This document shows, piece by piece, positions 51,768 to 64,000 of a stretch of DNA of 64,000 nucleotides (position 1 is the stretch's first letter; every line of letters starts with the position of its first letter). A model generated the notes under the pieces. That model was not told where the DNA came from, did not search any database, and saw only the letters and a program-made list of their open reading frames with translations. The position numbers and the translations under genes are program-made. Origin of the DNA: Chaetomium olivaceum (Eukaryota > Ascomycota > Sordariomycetes > Sordariales > Chaetomiaceae); the NCBI GenBank assembly GCA_039881045.1, contig JAYWVB010000027.1, positions 124,001 through 188,000 of the forward strand, given 5' to 3'.

Positions 51768-53367
51768 ATGGCAGCACGAACCCCGACAATCCCGCTCACC
51801 GCCCGGGAAGCCGGGTCCGAGTCCCCAATCCCGCCGGCCACTGTCACTCCGCCGCCGATATCCCGCAAGAAGCAAGCGGCGGTGGTCTCATCGGCGTTCA
51901 TGGCCATTGCCCTGACCATCGGATATAACCAATGCTTTGGCGTGTTCCAGGAGTACTACCTCTCGCCAGACCAGGATGTGCTGGTACCCTCGCCCGCCAC
52001 GCAGGCCTCACCGCCAACCGCCTTGCTCGCCTTCGTGGGTACGCTGTGCTACGGCTTGACCTGGGCCGGTGGCATCCTCGTGAACCCCGTTATCTCGCGC
52101 ATCGAGCACGGCATCTGGGCCCCGGCCACGCCCTCCTCGCGGTTGTGGCGTAGGAGGATGCTCCGCCTGTTGACGCCCAGGACAATCACAGTCTCGGGGG
52201 TGGTCATGATGTCCGCTGGCTTTGCGCTTGCTTCATTAAGCAGTTCCATATGCCAGCTCCTGCTCACACAGGGGTTCCTGGTTGGGCTCGGGATGTCGCT
52301 TTTATACTTTCCCCTTTTGGCTCCCGCACCCGAGTATTTCACCAACCACCGCGCTACGGCCATGGGTATTGTAAGTCTCCATTCTCACACCAAGCATGAA
52401 TACCACGCATGCCACATAGCCCTACCCAAAACCATCGTCAGAACAGAACCCTCTTCCTAACCCACCCCCGCAGATCCTAGCCGGCGGCGGCGCAGGCGGG
52501 CTCGTCCTCTCACCCGCCATCCGCGCCCTCCTCAGCTCCATCGGCGGCCGCTGGACCCTCCGGCTCTACGCCGTCTTCAACCTGCTCGCGGGGCTCCCCA
52601 TCGCCTGGGCCGTCCCACGCAGCCGCTTCGCAGGGACCCCGCCCCCAACAGCCACTGACCCAGAATCCGAAGACGACCCGGCATCCTCCCGCCCCAACAC
52701 GCACGTCTCGCGCGCCCTCGCCTCCCGCCCGACTTTCTTGCTCTCCGCCATCGCCGCCTTCCTGCAGGCCGCGGGCGGCCAGCTGCCGCTGGCTTTTATA
52801 CCGTCGTACACGGTGGTGCTGGGGCTGGGGGCCGCGAAGGGGGCGAACCTGCTCGCGGCGAGCAGCGCGGTGAATGCCGTGGCCCGCGTGCTGACGGGGT
52901 ACGTCGGGGATCGGTTTGGGCGGCAGAATACCCTGGTGGTGACGCTGGCGGTGGCGGGGGTGAGTGTTTTTGGGCTGTGGTTGGGCAGTGCGTTGGTGCC
53001 GGGGTCGGGGTTGGGGGGTGGTGGTGGTGGGGATGGGTCTGTGGCGGCGTCGTTGTGGTTGGCGTTTATTATGCTGTATAGCTTTGCGATTGGGGGTTAT
53101 TATGCGCTGTTCCCGGCGCTGGTGGCTGATGTTTTTGGGATCAGGCAGTATGCCGCTGTGAATGCCTTCATCCTGCTAGTAAGGGGGCTGGGGACCATGT
53201 TTGGGAGTCCCGTGGGCGGACAGCTGCTTGGGGCGCCGGGCGAGGGGGCGCGGGCGTATGTTAGCGTGGCCTATTGGGACGGGGCGCTCCTGATGGCTGC
53301 CACTGTGTGTTGTGCGGGGGTTCGCTGGGCGGATGCGAAGGGGAAGGGTTGGCGGTGGATTGCCTGA
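51768..53367 (+). CDS. MFS transporter, monocarboxylate-transporter-like
   Basis: Major-facilitator membrane protein of the fungal MCT-like group, exons 51768-52370 and 52474-53367 joined in phase (103-bp intron), 498 residues. Features: a long Pro-rich N-terminal tail; first helix AAVVSSAFMAIALTIGYNQC with FGVFQEYY; LAFVGTLCYGLTWAGGILVN; GFLVGLGMSLLYFPLLAPAP; EYFTNHRATAMGI (the typical fungal MCT loop), then after the intron LAGGGAGGLVLSP; RRWTLR-like GGRWTLRLYAVF; SRPTFLLSAIAAFLQAAGG; AVARVLTGYVGDRFGRQN; and GTMFGSPVGGQLLG. A central loop of about 35 residues (TPPPTATDPESEDDPASS) is disordered. Substrate not predictable, plausibly a carboxylate or product related to the paired oxidase. Confidence 0.9.
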
Positions 53368-54421
53368 TGGTAGTTGGTGTGTGTGGTATGATATGATCTC
53401 AACTCTGAATGTAATAATAGGATACGGCAATGCGAGGCGTTGTGTAATAAAACCACCATGCTTAGATTGAATAATTCATATAGTTAGGGACGAGAGGTTC
53501 AGTTTGATGTAGCGAGAGTGAGCGGCAGCTTCGAGGACGTGGTTTAGTTGAGTTAGGACGAGCAGCGAGTCCCGGAAGTTTCATGATTTCACGACACCGA
53601 ACGTAGTTACTTAGGTACCTTTACTATTCCTAGTAGATGAACGACCACACTAAGTCTGGTGATAGTAAACACACCAGACACGATGAGTGCTGAGGACATG
53701 TACAGAGTACAGACATAAAGATGCTGTAATCTTTTAGGCAAACCTAGCAGTGAAAAAGTTTTCAATCAGGTCAAAAATAAATATATAAATGGGGGTCCCA
53801 GGTTATATATAGTATGAATACCTATACATGGAGGTAGTTAAAACGAAGTCTGGTCTTATACAATTGGCCATGAAGATATGTACGAATACAGATGTTTTTG
53901 AAAAGCCTCGAAGGATATCGACAGTCTGTTTCTGACACTCGGCACAGGCCTTCACAGTTCCTCGCAAAGTCCGTGATGCCGTCACATATGGGCTACATAC
54001 CACGAAGGCCAACTCTAAACGGATCCGCCCCGTCTCCTTGTCTCCTTTCGTTACCGATAGAGAATCCACCAGGGCTAAACTGGGGAGAGCCAAGAATAAC
54101 GCCAAGGGGTTTTGGCTTCTAGCGAGCTGACGATGAGCGCTGTGTCTCAATCGTTCCCCGCGTGGTAAGGCCTAGAACAACTTGGCAAGAGATGAGACCC
54201 CACCCCTTCAACATGGAAGATGCTGCTCGCATGCTGGCTTGCGATGGGGCCTTGCTATGGGCGCGAGAAGAAACACTCATCTACCTGCTACACAAGCTCA
54301 ACCACGCACGTTCGCGTTGCGTTTATACGAGCCCCTAGAGAGGCGGGCGGCAAGGGTATACTAGCAACCCATGGACAATCGCTTCCTGTTTTCCAAAATG
54401 GAACTCACAATGGCGTGACTT
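53368..54421. other. intergenic between convergent genes
   Basis: About 1 kb, A/T-richer than neighbouring coding sequence. Two open frames near 53800-54150 and 54180-54440 lack domains. No gene called. Confidence 0.4.
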
Positions 54422-55444
54422 TCATGCTCGTTTTCGACTGAACAACCCAAAAAACCTCTTTTCCTTGACCTCAACCGTGTACGGCTTCAACGGGAAGGTC
54501 GGGCGAACATTATACTCGTCACCATCTGGGTCAGTTTCGCCATATTGCATGACTGACTGCCACTTCCTTTGCGGAATCTCCCCGAGCTTGGTGCTGTCGG
54601 AGGCGAACGAGAGGATCGATATCCGGTTGTCCATGGCGGCCTCTAGCTTCTTAGGGCTCACAAGGCGCCGGCTTGTTGCTTGGGGGCGTCCTGGTTCGTG
54701 TTTTGTATCTGGTGATTTTGATGATTTTGATGGAGGCGGTGTGACTGGTGGTGGTCTTTTGCGTATCTTTTCGGCACCTTGCTTACGATCTTTGCTCGTC
54801 TCCATAGCGTCTTGGGCAACGACAACGGCAACCGACTTTTCCTTTGCGTGGTCCGGCTGGGCTTTCTTCGCCGGCCGGGGAGTGAGAGACCTTGGTTTGG
54901 ATGACGACCTGTGTTTGCGTCGGGATGAAGACGCCTTGGATGATGCTTTGGTTTTAGACGACGACGCTACCGAGGACCGAGATGGGCCCGAGAGCCGGCG
55001 GGAGAGACTGTCAATCGCCTTGATCGCTTCGGCCCTTGACCCATTTGACAGAGTCATGAGTGACTGGTAGTCCAAGTCGAGGCCATCTTTCTTGTCAGAG
55101 AGGCGAAGGAGGCTGGTGATTGCGCCCTTCAGCTTCTTCAAGACCCGATCCAGAGCCGAGACTGCGCGGGCTGGTTTGGGGTTAGCGAGTGGACGGTATC
55201 ATGTCGGTAGTGAGCCACACCCACCATCACCTTTCCTCAAACGGTCCCCTGTGGTGGATAACCGGGACGAGTATGCCCGCTTAATCGAGGAGCGGTCGGA
55301 CTTTAGGGATTTGCGGAGATGAGAACGGAGGTGTTCCGAGTTGGCTGAGCCATCTTCTTCACGGCCACGCCCGAAGGCTTTGAGTAGCGAGATGCAATTC
55401 GCATATGTGTCGAGCAACGCCTTGATGCTGTCACCGAATGACAT
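54422..55444 (-). CDS. Conserved hypothetical fungal protein, Ser/Lys-rich
   Basis: Exons 55225-55444 and 54422-55170, intron 54 bp (GT..AG, in phase), 322 residues. The N-terminus is an amphipathic region (MSFGDSIKALLDTYANCISL, LKAFGRGRE) resembling the fungal N-terminal helical domain of several uncharacterised proteins. The second exon has ARAVSALDRVLKKLKGAITS, then a Ser/Arg/Lys/Pro-rich disordered region. The end is acidic/aromatic, with FPLKPYTVEVKEKRFFGLFS as the last motif. No enzymatic domain is recognised. Splice signals and a full reading frame support a real gene; function is not inferable. Confidence 0.75.
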
Positions 55445-56071
55445 GGTTTGGTTGTAAGTGAAAAACAGATTCGGTTCGATGGTAAGTGGAGCGACGGCCT
55501 GTCGAGTGTGAAAGCATCGGTACCTTATCCTGTGATACTTTGACAGCCCGACAGACTCGATGCGGGGTTAGGTACCCATGGTTACAACCACCCGTAACGA
55601 GGTACATACATGTGCTCAGACTTTGCCGACGCTGAATCCACCAACCTTGAGGTCTTGAAAGCAGCACTTAGCCGCCCGCCCCACTGTGTGCTGCATCTCG
55701 CGAGACATCGACGGCCAATCGTGCAGCAGGCTCTGGCCGTTTGTGCCGTTGTGCCGTTGTGTTCTTTGGTTTTCTTGATTCTTGGCTTGGCACGGCTGGT
55801 GGGTGAGTGCCTGAGCTCGCTTAAGCAGTTGTGCGGGTCCCACAGGTGGCAGCCATGGCAGCCCACTGACAAGCTGTGGGGGCCAATGGAGGTTCTGGCC
55901 TTCCAGGTTCTGGCCCACCTATCTTTGAGGCAGCCAGGCTTCTGTGGCAAGCAATCAAGAAACTTGAACCACCTCAGGACTCGTACCAAACAACCTGAAT
56001 CCTGGCACGCCCTTCGCATCAGAACTCTGCACTCCAATGGACCTCGACGTTGCACGTCCGAGATAACAAAC
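55445..56071. other. divergent promoter region
   Basis: Between the conserved hypothetical (leftward) and ECM14 (rightward). A frame open in phase from 55610 precedes the ECM14 Met but reads as leader. No other feature. Confidence 0.4.
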
Positions 56072-57792
56072 ATGCGACTACCAACACATATATCAGCCGC
56101 GTTACCCGTCGCCCTCGCCCTTATCTTCGCCGCACCGAGCGTCAACGGCGCCGGGATCCTACCATCTCTCTACGAACGCGAGGCCCGCACCGAGCCCGCC
56201 GGCCATGTCTTCCCGTTCCTGAGATGGCTGCGCGACAGCACTGTGGAGGTCGTCTTCGGTAAATCGTCGACTAGGACAAAGGGCTCGGCCCCTGGTGCGC
56301 AGCTGCAATCCAGGTATAGGAATGACGTCGTGGTGCGCTTCAATGTCACCAATTCCGAGGAAGAGGGCGCGCTCGCACAAGCGGTCGACCAGATGTTCCT
56401 CGACGTCTGGGCCTTCACGCCGGAATATGTCGATGTCAGGTTGGACAAGAGCGACGTGCTGGGACTCCTTACCCTGCTGCCCAAGTCGTTACAGCCGTCG
56501 ATACTGCTTGAGGATGTCGCCGCGGCAGTGTGGGCGACCTTTCCCTCGGCGTCGGTCGAGAATTCCCGGATTGAGTCAAGCATGGTTAATGCTGCCAAGT
56601 TGAAGACGTCACTGGACGGTGTGGGGAATATCTTCTTCCAGAACTACCAGACTTTGGCTGTAAGATGAGCCATTCCTGGTTTTCCGAGACTGTTGATGTT
56701 GACTCATCTAGGTAATCACGAACTGGATGCGCTTACTAGAAGCCATGTTTCCATCCATCGCGAGCATGACCAGCATTGGCAAGTCTTACGAAGGCAGGGA
56801 CGTTTATGCCTTACGAGTTGGGGCTCGCAGCAGTGACAACGAAGACAAAGGGCCGAGGCAGACCATTCTTATTACCGGAGGTCTTCATGGTCGTGAATGG
56901 ATCTCGACGAGCTCTGTGAGCTATTTGCTGTGGTCGGTTGTCACTTCATACAACAATGAGCCAATGATCACCAAACTTCTGGATCACTTCGACATAGTGT
57001 TTATCCCAGTTCTCAACCCAGACGGCTACGAATACACTTGGCAGACAGATCGTCTCTGGCGCAAGTCAAGGCAATTGACCAAGATGCGCTTTTGCCGCGG
57101 GCTCGATCTCGACCATGCTTTCGGTCACGGTTGGGACGCCGCCCAACACCAGACCGACCCCTGCTCCGAGAGTTACGGCGGGGATCAGCCTTTCCAGGCC
57201 GTCGAGGCGTCTGGGCTGGCAAAATGGGCCCGGAACGAGACGGAACACGGGGTCAAGTTTCTCGCCTTCCTTGATCTACACTCGTACTCCCAGCAGGTGC
57301 TCTTCCCGTACGCGTATACCTGCTCCATCGACCCACCCAACCGCGAGAACCTCGAGGAGCTTGCTGTGGGGCTGGCCAAGGCCATTCGGCTTTCAAGCGG
57401 AGAATCGTACACGGTCACCTCGGCGTGCGAGGGGGCGGTTGCCCGGTCATATAGTGCGAGCGACTCGCTTCAACGTATCGAAGCGGCTGGTGGCGCAGCC
57501 ATAGACTGGTTCTATCGTGAGTTCCCTGTGCCACAATCATCTGACGAACATCGAGAGCTAACTTTCGAACCCAGACGAACTCCAGGCACGGTATAGCTAC
57601 CAAATCAAGCTCCGAGACACTGGGAGCTATGGATTCTTAGTACCCACTGACAACATTGTCCCCACCGGCGAGGAGATGTTGAACGCTTTGAAGTATCTCG
57701 GCGACTATCTCCTCGGGAACAACGGAATAGAGAAGTCTCTACTACAGCAGACATCGGACCGATGGGGAGATCTTAGAAAACGGAGGGGGTGA
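56072..57792 (+). CDS. ECM14: Ecm14, pseudo-metallocarboxypeptidase (M14)
   Basis: Secreted M14-family protein known as inactive in yeast and other fungi. Exons 56072-56659, 56712-57516, 57575-57792 join in phase (introns 52 and 58 bp) for 536 residues. A signal peptide (MRLPTHISAALPVALALIFA) and a prodomain with an SYxTYx-type region precede the peptidase fold. Zinc ligands look intact (GGLHGREW and FLDLHSYSQ). Substrate and catalytic residues are changed: the usual Asn-Arg pair is Asp-His in GLDLDHAFGHGW, and the catalytic Glu is Lys in YQIKLRDTGSYGF. The Met at 56072 is chosen because it starts the signal peptide. This agrees with the family description of Ecm14 as a pseudoenzyme affecting the cell wall or extracellular matrix. 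Confidence 0.93.
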
Positions 57793-58744
57793 GGACTGCA
57801 AAAGCGGAGGAAGGATGCCGCAACCAGCGTGTGAAATCGAACATGACATTAATGGGGTTTTCTGGCTTTTGATGGGAACATCCGGTTTGGATGGATATGC
57901 AATTGGCGAAAGGCGTTGTTGGTTTGGGGTTCGATAGGGGCAGAGGCGCACGAATAATGACTGATGCACATTCGAGGGTCCCCATGGGGTCATTTTCTCC
58001 ACCTTTCGTCATGTTCTAATGTACATCTCGGCATTGGATGAAATTGGATAACTCGCAAACTAACTTGTGCAAATTGCATGCTATGTTTGGGTTATTGTAT
58101 CTCTCGGCGATTCATCTCGATATCTCACTAAATAACTAGATAACTAAACTAGAACATCTAAACTCAGACATTTTAGTTCTTTCCAAAGTCCCACCCGTTC
58201 TGCTTCGAATCGGGACGGTTGGCGCATGGTCGCAAGGGGCAAATGCGAACTGCAGCCGGGTGGAACCCTGGTCACTGCTCTGGGCCACAAGGAGGTTAGC
58301 GTAGATAAGTGGGGTCGCCCAGCGCTCAGCTTGGAAGGAGCTGACCATGCTGACCCAGCCCGGCCCACCGCAGCCCACCTCCTTGGTTTAGCATTTGGCA
58401 GCGACTGTTCGTGGAAGCAGTTGGACAAACCCCCTTGTTGCGAAGACTCGTCTTCCTAAAGCCGTCATTCAACAAACCGGAATCTATACGACGACAGATC
58501 CGACGACCTGCCATTCCATCCGACTTGCCTGCAGCCAACGGTGCACATATAACGCGGTCCATCAATTCACTCGTTTATACCAGCAGCGCACACCTTTTTT
58601 TCCCTGCGTCGACTGCCCGACTCGGTTGCTCAGAGGAGACCTGATTTCGCCTTATTTCCGAGTTGCAGCCCTGATCGATACCCCCCCGCCGATTCTTCGT
58701 CTCGTCGTCTCAATGGACTATGACGATTGCGCCGAACTATAACC
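57793..58744. other. intergenic upstream of the Sec7 gene
   Basis: 3' region of ECM14 and promoter of the Sec7-PH gene. Short frames without domains; no RNA gene or repeat recognised. Confidence 0.4.
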
Positions 58745-61700
58745 ATGCCGTTCCTGCGACGCCGCGGCAACATGGCCAGTGAGAGCGACATGCGGCGTCA
58801 TTCGCTGTTCGACTCTCTCTCTGCGCCCGCCCCAAAGCAGCCGACATTCAACCCCGGGTCCACCACCGACCTGCCCGCTCTAACAACGGTAGCAGAAGAT
58901 TCGACATCCCCGAGCGTCCCCAATTCTTCGGCCGACCTTCCCCGAGATAGCATTTCCGTGGCATCTACCCGCGGCGGCGTCCCTTCGATAGTCGAACCCT
59001 CAGATGGGCCCGCGTCCGTTGCCGGCTCTGACCACTCGCACAAGCGCCGACGCTTTTCGATGCTGAGGTTTCGTAACGCGTCAGACTCTCAGCTGGCTGC
59101 GAAGGCGAAACTCCATGCAGCTGCAGAGAAACCCCCACCAGTACCGCGCCGTACGTGTCACCTTTTTCGTTTCTCTTTTCGCATTGCGCGCTGTCCCCCC
59201 CCCCCCCCCCCCCAACAAAACATTGGCCGAGCCTTGAAGAGTACTGGTACTAACATAAAGTTATAGCTCCGGAAATTATCACCACGGCCCCAACGTTCAA
59301 TCCCGTCGGCCCTCGAAAGAAGACGTCCCGGATGAACTTTGGGCGAATGCGCCGATCGGGCGAGCTCTCTCGGACGGATGAGATGAACGAGGCGAACGGC
59401 AGGTCCGTCGGCCACGAGCGGATTTCCAGGGTTCCTGAACATAGTGTGTCGTTTGATGAACCCCATCGCCCGTCGTTCTCGCATGGCCATGGGCCGCCAC
59501 CATATGGAGATGACCGCTCTTCGGCATTGGCACTGTCTCCCAACAGACTGTCCGAGTCCTCGAGGTCGGATGCCAGCTCGGGGGACAGGGTCTACGGCAC
59601 TACCACCACGACTACCCACACGGTTCACACCACAACCACGTTTTTCAGACTTCCGCGCAGGAAACCCAAACAACCGACACCGTTGTTTCCTATTGCTCAC
59701 CTCCAACCAAAGAGCAAGTCATCATTCGCAGAGGAATCGAATATCTCCAACAATTCTTCCTTCGCTTCGTCGGACCGGTCTGGTGCCAATGCTTCACGGG
59801 GAAGCCAATTCACTCCGACGCAGTCAAGGGCGCCATCGAGAAACGGGGTGACGACGCCACCTCCCGCAAATCCAGGGGTTGCAATGTTGGGGAGGCCAGC
59901 CGCATCCCCGGCCACCGCCCTGTTTCGGCCCAGCTCCCGGCAGTCTGGGCAATCTTCACCTACCCGGAGCTATATCCATAGAAGGGGTAGGTCCTCAACT
60001 ATGAGCTCATTGGGGAGGAATTCCCCGCGTGATTCGGGCGACGACCACTTAGCTCCTCCGACCACACGAACCTCGATATCGACGGGCCGAAAGAGTTTCA
60101 GCGACCTCCTCGGCCTCGGCCGGCTACGCCAGAACTCGGACATGGCGGCATCTCGGCAGGGCACATTAACCCCCATAACACCAGGCTCCAACGGTTCTAA
60201 AAACAACTCTCTGCAACTTCCTCGCGGGTCCGTTAGTCTCCCGGAGCGCCGAGAGGATGACACGCCGGCAAAATACCTTGAACGTCTCCTCGAGGTTGTT
60301 AGCAGGAGCGTGGTGGCAGCAGCAGTCTCCAAGAACAATGACCCATTTTCGCAATCCGTGCTACGGAGTTATATGCGGGGTTTCATGTTCTTCGGTGACC
60401 CAATGGACATGGCGTTGAGGAAGCTTCTGATGGAGGCAGAGTTGCCAAAGGAGACACAACAGATCGACCGTTTCGTGCAGGCGTTTGCGAACCGGTATCA
60501 CGAATGCAATCCCGGGATCTACTCCTCTCCAGACCAGGCTTACTTCATCGCCTTTTCCCTCCTCATCCTCCACACCGATGTGTTTAACAAGAATAATAAG
60601 CACAAGATGCAGAAGGCCGATTATCTGAAGAACACGCACGGGGAAGGGATATTCGATGACATTCTCGAGGTCTTTTACGACAACATCACTTACACCCCGT
60701 TCATCCACGTTGAGGATGATCTGGATATCAACGGCGAACGGATAATTGCGCAAAAGGCGCGCAAGAAGTCATTATTTCCGCACGCCGTTCCAGATCCCGC
60801 CAAGAGAGTCTCGAAGGAGCCAGTTGACCCCTACACACTGATCATTGATCACAAGTTGGACTTGCTCAGGCCCAACCTGAAGGAAGTGATGCAATTGGAT
60901 GACCCCTACGGCTACCTCGGGACTGTCAAGTCCCTTAACATGAAGGAACTCCAGAGGACCTTTTTTAAGACCGGCGTGTTGCAGATAGTTTCGGCAAGAT
61001 CACGCCCTGATGCTTTCATGACGGAAAAGACGGCCACGAATCCGGAGGAGGCCCACCCTGGCATTGTGGACATTAAGATCACCAAGGTCGGCTTGCTGTG
61101 GCGGAAGGATGCTAAGAAGAAGAAGACAAGATCACCGTGGCAGGAGTGGGGTGCCATTCTTACCGGTGCTCAGCTCTACTTCTTCCGCAACACCGCGTGG
61201 ATTAAGCAGTTGATGCACCAACAGAGAGATCACCTTAAGAAGGGCCATGATAGCGACCCGTGCATCTTTAAGCCGCCACTGGATCAGTTCAAGCCCGATG
61301 CTCTAATCTCAACCGACGGTGCGGTAGCCTTGCTGGATTCTAGTTACAACAAGCACAAGCACGCCTTTGTGTATGTCAGGCATGGTGGGTTCGAGGAAGT
61401 TCTACTGGCCGAGGACGAGGACGAGATGAACGACTGGCTCGCCAAGCTCAACTACGCCGCCGCCTTCAGGACGTCTGGCGTCCGGATGCGGGGCGTCATA
61501 GGAGGCAACTACGACGGGCAAAGCCGGCGCGCAATCAGGGGGTCCAGCAGTGGCAACGTTCAAGTGATCCAGACTCCGTCGGGCGAAGTGACGGTGACCC
61601 GCAGTCGGATCGACCACCAAATGGCCCAAGATATTTTGGCGGCTCGACGGGATTTCATGCGCCAGAAGATCATCGATGCCGATGAGAAGCTGAAGGAAGT

Positions 61701-63219
61701 CGAGGCAGTGCTCGAGTCTCAACTTCGCAACTCGCGTCATCTTCAAATACTCGCTCCAATCTCGCCCAAGACGCGGGACCAGATGTTACTCTCGGCGGCG
61801 CGCATGGCGGCACAACTTAAATGGACGCGGATGGAAATCTGGAAGCTCAAATGCCACCGCGATGTTTTGCAGCTTGATATGGAGGAAGAGCGCCAGCTTC
61901 TCGGCCTTCCACCAGACACAAAGGTGGATGCTCCGGCCAAGGCTCTCAGCCGGGAGGAATCCAAGATCAGTCAGGTCTCTGCCTCTCAAAAGAGCCTACG
62001 GTCCCCAGAACAGCTGTCCTTGACAAGATCATCCTCCATCGCTGCGAAGTCAGACGATAACTCTTCACCCGTGACCGAGGTTTTCCAAACACCGCCCACT
62101 AGTGCGAGCGTCAGCCAAGAAGATTCATGGGTTTCACCAGGCGCTGCATCCGATCACCGTGGCCTTAGGAAGGCATCGGTCTCAACCGCGATTGGATCGG
62201 ACGCGTCTATCCCCGGGACGCCGCCAAACAACGAGGCTGGACCATCGACCTCCCCAGCGAAGCGCGATTTCGAAGAGTCGGACGACGTGGATGCTGGCGA
62301 GCGGGGTCTGTTGGAACAAGCCGGCCTTCTTGAGCCTGAGGTATCGCGATCATCGGACCACAGGAGCACCAACGATAATGTGGACGGGGAAGAGACCCCC
62401 GAGCGTCGTGATCGCCCTTCCAGCGGCACCCCAGCAGACCGAAGCGAAAGGAGCAAGATTCGCCGCAGCCTGCAACGGACGCTCAGGGAAAGCGCTGGCC
62501 ACATCTCGCATCACCGACACCGCAGGGCCAAGGACTCGACCTCGAATGCTACACTGTCTGACGATGCGAACCGGGATGCCCCCGATGTCCTGCCCCGAGG
62601 CACCGGATCGTTCGTGGTGCATGGGAAGAAGGCCTCGGTCATCACCTTTGGAAACGAACTCCAGATGCAGAGCCTCGCGGCCGAGGAACGTATCCGCCAG
62701 CGGCTGCACAGGGACGATTCATCAAGCAGTCGCACTGGCGTGACGGAAGGCACCGATTTCCAGTCGATCTTGTCTGCACGGTCGATGCGGGATCGCGAGC
62801 ATCGTGGTTCTGCCGCCAGTGCAAGCACCGCCACGGCGAGGAGTTTCAGGGAGCTGCATAGAAAATATTCCTCCGCCGCCAGAGGCGCGGGTGGTAACCT
62901 CGCGTTGCCCTCTGATGAGGACAGTGACGCGGCGGTCAGCTTCTCCGATGGGCACCGCACGCCTCTACCGCCCATTGATGGCGAGGAGGAGCAAGAACGG
63001 GAGTTGGTAAACGATACCAACGGGGATACGGACGGTGTCGAATATTTCGAGCTCAGCCCGCCGCCTAGTCGCGAGGGCCGCAACACGGTCTTCTTCACGC
63101 CCGAGCCACCAGCGTCGCCGGTCATCGAGCCGTCAAAGGGGAAGGAGGTGGAGCACAATGATATCGCTGAAGGCAGCGATCGGCTCCCGAGCCCGCCCTT
63201 GCAGGCTGTCGGTGCCTAG
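58745..63219 (+). CDS. Sec7-PH domain Arf guanine-nucleotide exchange factor (Syt1/Yel1-like)
   Basis: Arf GEF. Exons 58745-59150 and 59267-63219, intron 116 bp, give 1,452 residues in phase. The first ~520 residues are Ser/Thr-rich and disordered (GSTTDLPALTTVAEDSTSPS and similar). The Sec7 domain (about residues 450-640) has FMFFGDPMDMALRKLLMEAE, LPKETQQIDRFVQAFANRYH (glutamic finger Glu in KETQ), SPDQAYFIAFSLLILHTDVF, NKHKMQKADYLKN and FDDILEVFYDNITYTPF. A PH domain follows (WQEWGAILTGAQLYFFRNTA; HAFVYVRHGGFEEVLLAE; MNDWLAKLNYAAAF) and a helical linker. A 500-residue acidic/Ser-rich tail ends the protein. By domain order it resembles yeast Syt1/Yel1 and fission yeast Sec74. Confidence 0.9.
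59195..59213. repeat. 19-C homopolymer in the Sec7 gene intron
   Basis: Nineteen C in a row within the 116-bp intron of the Sec7 gene; the splice branch site TACTAAC and TTATAG acceptor are just downstream. Confidence 0.9.
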
Positions 63220-64000
63220 GAGGAATCCCATGTCACGATCCGCAACCCACCCACCACATAACAACCCACCCATTCATTCCTTTCGATTCGGTTTACGACA
63301 CTCAGGTCTCTCCTTTTTTCCACATATCATTGTATTAATGTACTGTGACGCGAAAACGTCTGCGCGTCTGCAAGGGAAGGCAGGGCAAGAGAAGAGAAAA
63401 TACGGTGAATGAGTGAAGTGCGGCTCGACGCGAAAACCAAGGCTTTTCTTTCCCTTCCTTGCTCCGTCATTATAGATGTTCGACTACGCCCTCTTAGGGC
63501 CTAGATTATCTGGCTCTTCCAGAAACACACAACATACACTCCCTTTTCCTTGCTGTTCCTTCTACTTTTTGTCTTTCTTTCCTCTCGGGTTAGCAGGTAA
63601 CGGGCAATGGCTTGGGCATGGAGACGTCTCCCCCCACGCATGACTATCACTCCTTTTAATATGTGCCACTTTCTTCTTCGTCTTCGCTTTTTTCCCCTCC
63701 TTCATTGACGGGTGGGCGGGTATAGGATTTGGGGGCCGGCCGGGTGGCATACTCGAGGGTCGGCTGAACGGCGGTTGTTGGAGAAAAAAAGTCAGTCGGT
63801 CCGGACGGGCGTGTGGGATTACTAGCTGTTGATATCGGGGAGGGAGCAGGCATGGAGGTGCCGAATTGAGATGGGGAGGTGGCAGCAGTTGGGGGTCTAA
63901 AAGGGGCCGGTCACTAAACTAAACTCTGTTGGGTTTCCCATCACTGGGACGATCTGTATGTCCGGTCGGTGTGCGACGAGCGTTGTTGGTGTTTTGTTTT
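63220..64000. other. 3' region of the Sec7 gene and unassigned end of window
   Basis: Pyrimidine-rich sequence downstream of the stop codon. Short frames near 63560-63850 on the minus strand have no domain. May include the 3' end of a further gene, which cannot be seen here. Confidence 0.4.

Noticed and set aside
54180..54440. Short frames in the MFS/hypothetical spacer
   Set aside because: No domain and poor codon character.
1..64000. CRISPR arrays or bacterial-type defence systems
   Set aside because: None seen. Repeats present are coding repeats, homopolymers, microsatellites or transposon ends.

Overview
The window is nuclear DNA of a filamentous ascomycete, most likely a Sordariomycete of the Sordariales/Chaetomiaceae type. 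Genes carry many short introns of about 50-150 bp with GT..AG borders and CTAAC/CTGAC-like branch sites. The proteins (Vac8, Snf4, Gcd2, Rpa3, Alb1, Ecm14, a Spt21/Ams2-like GATA protein) are standard Pezizomycotina genes, and they lie on both strands without operons. Genus-level placement is inference.

Layout. 0.2-2 kb: a Rho-GAP gene broken by several frameshifts. 2.6-4.1 kb: SNF4 (AMPK gamma). 6-8 kb: VAC8. 8.5-9.5 kb: a mitochondrial inner-membrane peptidase (Imp1). 9.5-12.6 kb: a mitochondrial IF3-like protein and eIF2B delta. 13-13.5 kb: a small one-helix membrane protein. 14.2-17 kb: a Shg1/BOD1-domain protein with a very long RD/RS repeat tail. 17.8-19.2 kb: a TPT/nucleotide-sugar-type transporter containing a 6-nt microexon. 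20.8-23.1 kb: a membrane-anchored Ubp1-like deubiquitinase. 23.6-24.3 kb: ALB1. 24.8 kb: an intron-containing tRNA-Phe.

25-35.2 kb is an accessory, repeat-rich island. It holds a solo LTR with a 5-bp target duplication, a bZIP regulator, a pogo/Fot-type DNA transposon with matching 29-bp terminal inverted repeats and TA target sites, and a nearly full-length Tad/I-like LINE on the minus strand. None shows the stop-codon load expected from heavy RIP; they are broken by small indels.

35.5-64 kb returns to ordinary genes: RPA3, an SPT21/AMS2-like GATA protein, an AIF/AMID-like FAD oxidoreductase, an Ala/Thr-rich unknown protein, a putative amidoligase with Arg/Pro-rich repeats, a divergent pair (secreted BBE-like FAD oxidase and MFS transporter), a conserved hypothetical, the pseudo-carboxypeptidase ECM14, and a Sec7-PH Arf exchange factor.

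A cross-cutting signal is the number of one-base frame breaks in otherwise well-conserved genes, several at homopolymers. That points to consensus errors in this assembly for at least part of them, and it limits how confidently any single gene can be called a pseudogene. I found no CRISPR array, phage or bacterial-type system.
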